A DNA stretch of 10,750 nt. Origin: Leptolyngbya sp. SIO4C5 (GTDB taxonomy: Bacteria; Cyanobacteriota; Cyanobacteriia; Phormidesmidales; Phormidesmidaceae). The notes under the pieces are model-generated. The model made no database searches, was not told the origin of the DNA, and saw only the letters and a list, made by a program, of their open reading frames with translations. The position numbers were made by a program, and so were the translations under genes. Positions 1-4,859 of the stretch are shown here, in pieces (the stretch's first letter is position 1; every line of letters starts with the position of its first letter). The DNA is taken from positions 1 through 10,750 of the forward strand of contig JAAHIC010000085.1 in NCBI GenBank assembly GCA_010671965.1, in the 5' to 3' direction.

Positions 1-291
1 CTCTACACGCCGCTCATCCGACCTATTGTGCAAGTCCCTTGCACAATTGAGAATCCGGCAACTTTGCGGGCGATCCAGGCCGGAACTTCTGTAACCCTGA
101 GAATTACCGTAGAACCTGACGGTCAAGTTTCCAATGCTTTTGTGATGAATACTAGCGGTGACGGGGGCGTAGACAGCTTGATGCAGTGTCTGCTGGTAGA
201 GGATCAAACTTTCAAATTCAATCCAGCCCAAAGCGACGGTCGAATTACAGCCGCCAACGCAGATTTGACCATCGCCGTAACCGCCAACTGA
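1..291 (+). CDS. TonB C-terminal-like protein, 5'-truncated
   Basis: The reading frame is open from base 1 to a TGA at 289-291, giving the last 96 residues of a protein whose start lies outside the window. The visible part has the look of a TonB C-terminal/energy-transducer-like domain. It has a short strand carrying 'VTLRITVEPDGQVSNAFV', then a 'TSGDGGVDSL' segment, a 'FKFNPAQSDGR' segment, and a final strand 'ADLTIAVTAN'. This matches the family pattern of Gly-x-Val-x-x-Ala, Ser-Gly-Asp, Phe-x-Pro-Ala and a closing beta strand. In TonB proteins this domain sits in the periplasm and contacts outer-membrane receptors. Many cyanobacterial proteins carry the fold without a proven TonB role. Two cysteines (in 'VPCTI' and 'MQCLL') could form a disulphide, but that is inference. 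The N-terminal membrane anchor and Pro-rich linker cannot be checked. Confidence 0.6.
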   Translation, partial: LYTPLIRPIVQVPCTIENPATLRAIQAGTSVTLRITVEPDGQVSNAFVMNTSGDGGVDSLMQCLLVEDQTFKFNPAQSDGRITAANADLTIAVTAN

Positions 292-309
292 GTCATACTG
301 GCGCCTCAT

Positions 310-337
310 TTGACGAGAAACTGTGCTAACCTAGCAT
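310..337 (+). promoter_or_regulatory. Candidate sigma-70 promoter for tRNA-Gly
   Basis: TTGACG (310-315, five of six matches to TTGACA) is followed after 16 bases by TAGCAT (332-337, four of six matches to TATAAT, keeping the important first, second and last positions). Transcription would begin about 345, roughly 12 bases before the mature tRNA. It lies just after the stop of the upstream gene and is the best -35/-10 pair I see in this gap. It is a prediction from consensus only. Confidence 0.5.
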
Positions 338-356
338 ATGCTCAAGCAGCCAACTT

Positions 357-427
357 GCGGGTGTAGTTTAGTGGTAAAACCTTAGCCTTCCAAGCTAATG
401 ATGGGGGTTCGATTCCCCCCACCCGCT
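357..427 (+). tRNA. tRNA-Gly (anticodon UCC)
   Basis: This is a 71-base cloverleaf. The acceptor strand GCGGGTG (357-363) pairs with CACCCGC (420-426), and T427 is the discriminator base. The D arm carries the AGTGG stretch that supplies G18-G19. The anticodon stem TTAGC/GCTAA (382-386 and 394-398) encloses the seven-base loop CTTCCAA, placing the anticodon TCC at 389-391, which reads GGA and GGG glycine codons. The T arm has GGGGG, the loop TTCGATT and CCCCC. No CCA is encoded, as is usual in cyanobacteria, so it must be added after transcription. There is no intron. No integrase or duplicated 3' end is visible nearby, so I see no sign that this tRNA serves as an integration site here. Confidence 0.97.
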
Positions 428-577
428 TTTTAAGCCTGTACAAGAACCGCGAGAAACTCCTGACAGAGTTGCAGGAAGCGATTGAGGTGACTAAACTCCG
501 CTTTTAGGCCAGAAAACGAAACATCGCGCTAGTGTCTATGTAGAGCGATAGCGCGTCCCCGATTAATTTCAAATCCT

Positions 578-1021
578 ATGAGTGCTTTGACTCTAGAACA
601 AATGGCTCAGCAGGCTCAAAATCTGGTGCAGGCTGAAACCGCTGTCGTCGCCCTGGCTGAAGCCGATACGGAAACCATTTACTATGCTGCCGCTGCCGGA
701 AAACATGCCGGGGCGATCGCTGGCAAACGCGGCCAAATCGCTACGTCAGGGCTGTGCGGCGTGGTGCTGCAGGAGAGCTGTCCGGTGCTGGTGGCTCAAA
801 CCCAGGGAGACCGGCGAGTCCGGCAAGATCAGGTGGCGGCGCTGGGTATCGACTCAGCTCTGGCAGTGCCGATCAGGCAGAACGGACAGATTTTGGGGGC
901 GCTGATGGTGCTAAACCGTCAGGATGGGTGTCCGTTTGACGGGCAGGATGAGGCCCAGCTAGCGGCTTATGCGGCTGAGATAGGAGGGCAAGTGGCTGAG
1001 GTTATGGCAAACGCCGAATAG
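578..1021 (+). CDS. GAF domain protein, small stand-alone
   Basis: This 147-residue protein is essentially one GAF domain, a small-ligand-binding and signalling fold. An N-terminal helix (about 3-20) is followed by a core strand (22-39). Next comes the conserved helix-entry segment 'GLCGVVLQESCPVLV' (58-72), then 'ALGIDSALAVPIRQNGQILGALMVLN' features (about 88-113), and a C-terminal helix (122-145). The 'SALAVPI...G.ILGALMVLNR' stretch is the typical GAF signature. Cys60, Cys68 and Cys118 are present, but none sits in the Cys-His/Tyr context of a bilin-binding cyanobacteriochrome GAF, so I do not call it a photoreceptor. No output domain is attached, so it probably acts by partner interaction or as a redox/ligand sensor; this is inference. 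No clear Shine-Dalgarno sequence precedes the ATG. Its stop is only 10 bases from the end of the convergent methyltransferase gene. Confidence 0.85.
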   Translation: MSALTLEQMAQQAQNLVQAETAVVALAEADTETIYYAAAAGKHAGAIAGKRGQIATSGLCGVVLQESCPVLVAQTQGDRRVRQDQVAALGIDSALAVPIRQNGQILGALMVLNRQDGCPFDGQDEAQLAAYAAEIGGQVAEVMANAE

Positions 1022-1031
1022 AAAAAGCTAT

Positions 1032-1556
1032 TTAGCCCGTTTGCTGGCGGATATATTCATAAACCGCGATCGCCGCTGCCGTACTGACATTGAGCGACTC
1101 GACTAGGCCAAACTGGGGGATGGCGATCGCCCCGTCGCAAACCTGCTCAATTTCTGCCGGAATGCCAGTTAGCTCTCGGCCCAGCACCAGCACCGACTTG
1201 GCCGGAAAGGTATGCTGCGTCAGCGGCACCGCATCCGGACTGAGCGTTAGGGCATAGACGCGGTAGTCCTGCTGCTGCCAGTGGAAGATTTGTTCTAGGA
1301 GGCGATCGCGGGCGCAAGCCTGCAATGGTTGCCAGTGCTGGGCGGAGGCGGCCAGTTTACGAAACTGCCAGTCTTGCGTCATAGCAAGTGTCGGCAATAC
1401 CAAAGCCTGCAGCCGAAAAGCTTCCGCCGTGCGGCACAGTGCCCCCAGGTTCATTGCATTTTCCACCAGCGAGGCGCAGACAATTAAAGGATGACGCGGT
1501 AGCTGCGAGTAGCGCTGTCTTACAGATTGTCTAGGTTCAGGGAAAGGGAACGGCAT
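1032..1556 (-). CDS. SpoU/TrmH-family RNA 2'-O-methyltransferase (TARBP1/Trm3-like)
   Basis: This 174-residue SPOUT-class enzyme is predicted to transfer a methyl group from S-adenosylmethionine to a ribose 2'-OH in RNA. All three SpoU motifs are visible. Motif 1 is 'ENAMNLGALCRTAEAF' (32-47, with Asn36 and Arg42). Motif 2 is 'LVLGRELTGIP' (123-133, with Glu128). Motif 3 is 'IPQFGLVESLNVSTAAAI' (146-163), the trefoil-knot SLNVS segment. Motif 2 reads GRE where many relatives have GNE. The central 'QFRKLAASAQHWQPL' segment resembles, from memory, the C-terminal catalytic domain of eukaryotic TARBP1/Trm3, which makes Gm18 in tRNA. A tRNA Gm18 role is therefore reasonable but unproven. The length is that of a catalytic core with only about 20 extra N-terminal residues. 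It is divergent from the TRAP genes and convergent with the GAF gene. Confidence 0.9.
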   Translation of the reverse strand: MPFPFPEPRQSVRQRYSQLPRHPLIVCASLVENAMNLGALCRTAEAFRLQALVLPTLAMTQDWQFRKLAASAQHWQPLQACARDRLLEQIFHWQQQDYRVYALTLSPDAVPLTQHTFPAKSVLVLGRELTGIPAEIEQVCDGAIAIPQFGLVESLNVSTAAAIAVYEYIRQQTG

Positions 1557-1577
1557 CGCTGTAAAATACTACATCGT

Positions 1578-1597
1578 CCCTGACAGGGATTTGTCAG
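1578..1597. promoter_or_regulatory. Inverted repeats in the divergent intergenic region
   Basis: CTGACA (1580-1585) and TGTCAG (1592-1597) form a perfect dyad separated by six bases. A second, overlapping dyad, CCCTG-A-CAGGG, spans 1578-1588. They lie in the 108-base gap between the methyltransferase start and the TRAP dctQ start, where promoters for both genes must be. This is a plausible regulator-binding site, but there is no match to a named operator that I can defend, and the -35/-10 elements around it are weak. Confidence 0.3.
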
Positions 1598-1664
1598 CCA
1601 AGTTCCTACTGTATCGGCTGGCGGGCGCGATCGCGCCTAATCGTTATTCTGATCGCAAATTGCT

Positions 1665-2207
1665 GTGCAAACGCTGCTCAAAATTGCTGGCTGGATTGAC
1701 CGTTTCAACGAGGGCATTGGCCGCCTAGCCTACTGGCTCATCCTCGTCATGCTGGGCATCGGCGTTTGGAACGTGGTGGGGCGCTATCTGGGCTACTTTG
1801 TCGGCCAAAACCTCAGCTCCAATGCCCTAATTGAAAGCCAGTGGTATCTGTTTGATATTGTCTTTCTGCTGGGGGCGGCCTACACGCTGAAGCACAACGG
1901 TCATGTGCGGGTGGATGTGTTTCAGTCGCGCTGGCAGGGCAAGCGCAAGGCGCTGGCAGAACTGGTGGGGACGCTGCTGTTCTTGCTGCCGTTTTGCGCC
2001 CTGGTGATCTTTTTTTCTTGGGAGGCGATCGCCGCCTCATGGGCCATTCGCGAAACTTCTCCAGATCCAGGTGGTCTGCCGCGCTACCCAATCAAGAGTC
2101 TCATCATCGTCAGTTTTGTCCTTTTGATTTTGCAGGGATTTTCTGAGGCCATTAAAAACCTGGCCGTGCTGACGAATCACCAGCCTGAATCGGAGGAGCC
2201 GCAATGA
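1665..2207 (+). CDS. dctQ: TRAP transporter small permease (DctQ family)
   Basis: This 180-residue small membrane subunit belongs to a tripartite ATP-independent periplasmic transporter, which drives solute uptake with a sodium or proton gradient. Four hydrophobic segments are visible at about 19-42, 58-77, 97-121 and 144-163, the usual DctQ topology. Between segments 3 and 4 is the 'ETSPDPGGLPRYPIKS' stretch (about 129-144), typical of DctQ proteins for organic anions. I use GTG at 1665 as the start because it gives a short cytoplasmic N-terminus and a family-sized product; no good Shine-Dalgarno sequence precedes it. The stop overlaps the dctM start (ATGA), so the two are translationally coupled. 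The best known cyanobacterial relative is the sodium-dependent glutamate Gtr system of Synechocystis. The substrate here cannot be read from the permease. Confidence 0.92.
   Translation: MQTLLKIAGWIDRFNEGIGRLAYWLILVMLGIGVWNVVGRYLGYFVGQNLSSNALIESQWYLFDIVFLLGAAYTLKHNGHVRVDVFQSRWQGKRKALAELVGTLLFLLPFCALVIFFSWEAIAASWAIRETSPDPGGLPRYPIKSLIIVSFVLLILQGFSEAIKNLAVLTNHQPESEEPQ
2192..2198 (+). promoter_or_regulatory. Strong Shine-Dalgarno for dctM
   Basis: GGAGGAG lies inside the last codons of dctQ, five bases before the dctM ATG. Most genes in this window lack a clear site, so this one stands out. With the 4-base gene overlap it supports the chosen dctM start and coupled translation. Confidence 0.75.
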
Positions 2208-3547
2208 CCTTCGCCTACGAGTGGCTTGGCCCCGCTATGTTTGGTGGGGCGCTGGTGCTGCTGTCCCTAGGCTATCCGGTGGCCTTTTCCCTGGGCGGAG
2301 TGGCGGTGCTGTTTGCCCTGATCGGCATTTCTCTAGGCGTGTTTGAGCCTGTGTTTTTGACGGCGATGCCCCAGCGGATTTTCGGCATTATGCAGAACTT
2401 CACGCTGCTGGCAATTCCCTATTTCATCTTTATGGGGGCGATGCTGGAGAAATCGGGCATTGCGGAAAACCTCTTAGAAACGATGGGGCAGCTCTTTGGC
2501 CGGGTGCGCGGCGGGCTGGCCCTGGCGGTGGTGGTAGTGGGGGCGCTGCTGGCGGCGACGACCGGCGTTGTGGCCGCAACCGTGGTGACAATGGGATTAA
2601 TTTCCCTGCCGACGATGCTGCGCTATGGCTATGACAAGTCTCTGGCCGCTGGGGTGATTGCCGCTTCCGGCACGCTGGGACAGATTATTCCCCCCAGTAT
2701 TGTGCTGGTGGTGCTGGCCGATCAGCTCGGCATTTCGGTGGGAGATTTATTCTTAGGCTCTGTGATTCCGGGGCTGATGATGGCGGGGGCTTTTGCGCTG
2801 CACGTCCTGATAATTGCTACCCTGCGGCCCGATTTGGCTCCGGCGCTGCCAAAAGAGTTGCTGGCTGTGCGGGGGCGATCGCTCGCTTTGAAAGTGCTGA
2901 AGGTGATGGTGCCACCGCTGGTGCTGATTTTATTGGTGCTGGGCAGCATTTTCTTTGGCATTGCCACGCCGACAGAGGCGGGGGCTTTGGGCGGGGCGGG
3001 CGCTTTGGCCCTAGCGGCAGTGAACCGTCAGCTGAGCTGGGATGGTCTGCGGCAGGTCTGTGACAGTACTCTGCGCACCACCAGCATGGTGATTTTTATT
3101 TTGCTGGGATCGACCGCCTTCAGCCTAGTATTTCGCGGCCTTAACGGCGATCGCTTCATTTTTGATCTGCTGACCAATCTGCCGGGGGGACAGGTGGGTT
3201 TTCTGGTCGTCAGTATGGTGACGATTTTTGGGCTAGGCTTTTTTATTGACTTCTTTGAAATTGCCTTTATTGTGGTGCCCCTGTTTGCTCCGATTGCCGA
3301 GCAGCTCTATGGCCTCAGCGGCCTGGTCTGGTACGGCGTCATCATTGGGGCCAATATGCAGACCTCGTTTCTGACACCGCCCTTTGGCTTTGCCCTGTTC
3401 TATCTGCGCGGCGTCGCTCCTAAAACTCTGACCACGGGTGATATTTATCGCGGTGCCCTGCCTTTTATCCTGCTGCAGCTTGGAGTGCTGATACTGATTA
3501 TTACCTTTCCGGCTTTGGTGAACTATCTGCCCTCGCTCAGTCGTTAA
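2204..3547 (+). CDS. dctM: TRAP transporter large permease (DctM family)
   Basis: This 447-residue polytopic membrane protein is the transport channel of a TRAP system. It is family-sized and hydrophobic through most of its length, with about 12 predicted membrane segments. Family landmarks are 'NFTLLAIPYFIFMGAMLEKSGI' features near 65-86, the small-residue segment 'LLAATTGVVAATVVTMGLIS' (about 115-134), 'GQIIPPSIVLVVLADQLGIS' (about 159-178), and 'ATPTEAGALGGAGAL' (about 254-268). The two Pro-containing re-entrant hairpins are hallmarks of the DctM/ion transporter superfamily. It works with the DctQ protein just upstream and needs a periplasmic binding protein, which is not encoded next to it. 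The neighbour downstream is an unrelated small lipoprotein. No terminator with a T-run is seen after the stop. Confidence 0.95.
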   Translation: MTFAYEWLGPAMFGGALVLLSLGYPVAFSLGGVAVLFALIGISLGVFEPVFLTAMPQRIFGIMQNFTLLAIPYFIFMGAMLEKSGIAENLLETMGQLFGRVRGGLALAVVVVGALLAATTGVVAATVVTMGLISLPTMLRYGYDKSLAAGVIAASGTLGQIIPPSIVLVVLADQLGISVGDLFLGSVIPGLMMAGAFALHVLIIATLRPDLAPALPKELLAVRGRSLALKVLKVMVPPLVLILLVLGSIFFGIATPTEAGALGGAGALALAAVNRQLSWDGLRQVCDSTLRTTSMVIFILLGSTAFSLVFRGLNGDRFIFDLLTNLPGGQVGFLVVSMVTIFGLGFFIDFFEIAFIVVPLFAPIAEQLYGLSGLVWYGVIIGANMQTSFLTPPFGFALFYLRGVAPKTLTTGDIYRGALPFILLQLGVLILIITFPALVNYLPSLSR

Positions 3548-3652
3548 TAAATCTGGCAAACGTGCGGAAAGTGGCCGTGGCAACCTGAGTGAGTAGTAGG
3601 GCGTCAGTCTTAACTGAGAGATTGTGCCTGTGGTGAATCAGAGAGTTTGCAG

Positions 3653-4129
3653 ATGAAACAGCTAGCTGGGTTAGTCTTGGTGCCGGCGATCGCCCTGATG
3701 ATGGGCTGCGGCCAGTCCCGCACCTTTAGCGATAGTGAAGGCAATGAGGCTACCGTCTCCCAGAAGGGAGACACGACCGAAGTGAATATTCAGTCAGCAG
3801 AAGGTGAAGTGCAGTATTCCAGTGACGCTACCGGCGTGGAACTGCCAGAAGATTTTCCTGAAGACATCCCCCTCTATCCCGATGCCCTCATTACTACGGT
3901 TGCCAATGCGCCTCAGGGCAGTCTGGTGGGGCTAGAAGTGAAGGCAACGCCAGCGGAAGTGATGACCTTCTATGAGCAGGAACTGGCAGCAGACGGCTGG
4001 GAAATCAGCGTCACTACGAAAACCGCCGAGGGTGGCTTCTTCGGGGCTCAAAAAGGGGAGCGCGGCCTAGCGCTGGCGATCGCGGCGGGGGAAGACATCA
4101 CCACCATCAACCTCACCACCAAAAAATAA
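3653..4129 (+). CDS. Probable small lipoprotein of unknown function
   Basis: This is a 158-residue exported protein. A short positively charged start (MKQ) is followed by a hydrophobic core and then 'LMMGCGQ', a near-lipobox that would make Cys19 the lipidated residue. The -3 position is Met rather than Leu, so the lipobox is not ideal. I prefer ATG 3653 over the in-frame TTG at 3647, since it gives a normal signal peptide. After a Ser/Glu-rich region (about 22-60) the protein contains 'LPEDFPEDIPLYPDA' (about 64-78). It ends in an alpha/beta module with 'PAEVMTFYEQELAADGWEIS' (about 105-124), a pattern shared by many uncharacterised bacterial lipoproteins. No enzymatic motif is visible. It follows dctM by about 105 bases but does not resemble a TRAP binding protein, which would be about 330 residues. 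Confidence 0.75.
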   Translation: MKQLAGLVLVPAIALMMGCGQSRTFSDSEGNEATVSQKGDTTEVNIQSAEGEVQYSSDATGVELPEDFPEDIPLYPDALITTVANAPQGSLVGLEVKATPAEVMTFYEQELAADGWEISVTTKTAEGGFFGAQKGERGLALAIAAGEDITTINLTTKK

Positions 4130-4151
4130 GCTGCTAAGTCGGGAGCCGCTT

Positions 4152-4179
4152 CGGCAGGTAGGGCGGGCCGTGCCTGCCG
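4152..4179. repeat. GC-rich inverted repeat after the lipoprotein gene
   Basis: CGGCAGG (4152-4158) and CCTGCCG (4173-4179) are exact inverted copies around a 14-base GC-rich loop. The stem would be stable in RNA, and a further G-T pair extends it by one. It begins 22 bases after the lipoprotein stop, a terminator-like position, but no run of T follows. It is either a T-less hairpin that stabilises or ends the transcript, or a small interspersed repeat; other genomic copies would decide. Confidence 0.4.
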
Positions 4180-4224
4180 CCTGCTGATGACCTCGGTTGG
4201 AAACTACCTATGCTGCTGTGGCAA

Positions 4225-4239
4225 CCGCTATATTAGCGG
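4225..4239. promoter_or_regulatory. Dyad CCGCTA-TAT-TAGCGG upstream of the Nudix gene
   Basis: A perfect six-base inverted repeat with a three-base centre lies 31 bases before the Nudix ATG. Its centre includes TATATT (4229-4234), five of six matches to a -10 box, although no good -35 lies at the right distance. It could be an operator over a promoter or a small hairpin in the leader RNA. This is a prediction only. Confidence 0.3.
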
Positions 4240-4270
4240 GTGAAAGAAATTAGCAATTCCGGGTCTACCC

Positions 4271-4705
4271 ATGTCTAAAGCGCCGGTCGAGGTTGCGATC
4301 GCTATTTTGTACCGGGACGATCAGTTTCTAATGCAGCTACGAGACGATCTGCCCACGATTGTTTATCCGGGGCACTGGAGCTTTTTTGGCGGACATATTG
4401 ATCCAGGAGAGTCGGCAGATACGGCTGTAGTGCGAGAGCTGCAAGAGGAAATCGGCTATACGGCCTCAGATCTGAGGTTTTTCGATCGCCGCGTTTACAG
4501 CCACGTCATTCGCAATATCTATCACGGCCCGCTGACTGTCCCGGTTGAGCGCCTCACCCTGAATGAAGGTCAAGACCTGGGGCTGTGCTCGGTTGCCGAT
4601 ATCCGGCGGGGCTATCGCTATGCGCCCAAGCTAAGGGAAGATCGGCCCCTGGGCCAGCCTCACCAGCAGATTTTGCTAGATTTTATGGCTCAGTCTCAAG
4701 CTTAG
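4271..4705 (+). CDS. Nudix hydrolase
   Basis: This 144-residue protein hydrolyses a nucleoside diphosphate linked to another moiety, using a divalent metal. The Nudix box is complete and canonical: G41, then E47, then R55-E56-L57, E59-E60, and G62-Y63, fitting Gx5Ex7REUxEExGU. Before it comes 'ILYRDDQFLMQLRDD' (12-26), a typical first strand pair, then 'YPGHWSFFGGHIDPGES'. This beginning is common in Nudix enzymes acting on nucleotides or nucleotide sugars. The C-terminal part, with 'PHQQILLDF', gives no clear substrate marker, so I do not name one. It is a single-domain protein of usual length. The ATG at 4271 gives the normal N-terminus, with no strong Shine-Dalgarno sequence. It is on the same strand as the ABC operon, but the 154-base AT-rich gap downstream suggests separate transcription. 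Confidence 0.93.
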   Translation: MSKAPVEVAIAILYRDDQFLMQLRDDLPTIVYPGHWSFFGGHIDPGESADTAVVRELQEEIGYTASDLRFFDRRVYSHVIRNIYHGPLTVPVERLTLNEGQDLGLCSVADIRRGYRYAPKLREDRPLGQPHQQILLDFMAQSQA

Positions 4706-4763
4706 CTTTGAGTAAGGTTTCGGTTTCTTAACAGATGCAAACCTATATAGCCTTATTCGTTTA

Positions 4764-4786
4764 GTAAAGATATCCCTCTTTACAAT
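4764..4786 (+). promoter_or_regulatory. Candidate promoter -10 with overlapping operator-like dyad, upstream of ggtB
   Basis: In the AT-rich gap before the ABC transporter, TACAAT (4781-4786) matches TATAAT at five of six positions. A perfect dyad GTAAAG (4764-4769) / CTTTAC (4778-4783), with an eight-base spacer, overlaps its first three bases. The -35 position 17 bases upstream (4758-4763) does not match the consensus, so an activator or alternative sigma factor may be needed. A start near 4793 would leave a leader of about 67 bases before the ggtB ATG. A repressor bound to the dyad would block this promoter. This is inference from position. Confidence 0.4.
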
Positions 4787-4859
4787 AGAGTGAATTCCGT
4801 ACCTGAACGCTAGCTTCGGGTCATAGCCGTTTGTCGGCCTGCTTTTAAGTACAGAAATC

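Noticed and set aside
578..1021. GAF protein as a cyanobacteriochrome photoreceptor
   Set aside because: No cysteine is in the bilin-attachment context (Cys followed by His or Tyr) and no DXCF motif is present.
1813..2091. Minus-strand open frame within dctQ
   Set aside because: It is rich in Pro, Ala and Arg with no recognisable motif and is fully covered by the well-supported DctQ gene.
3233..3583. Minus-strand open frame over the end of dctM
   Set aside because: It is low in hydrophobic residues, has no motif, and overlaps the clear DctM coding frame; a shadow frame.
3604..3617. TCAGT-CTTA-ACTGA hairpin after dctM as terminator
   Set aside because: The five-base stem is AT-containing and weak, and no T-run follows.
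3647..3652. TTG at 3647 as start of the lipoprotein gene
   Set aside because: The ATG two codons later gives a normal MKQ signal-peptide start and is the more usual codon.
4695..4712. CTCAA/TTGAG hairpin at the Nudix stop as terminator
   Set aside because: The stem is only five base pairs, includes the stop codon in its loop, and is not followed by a T-run.
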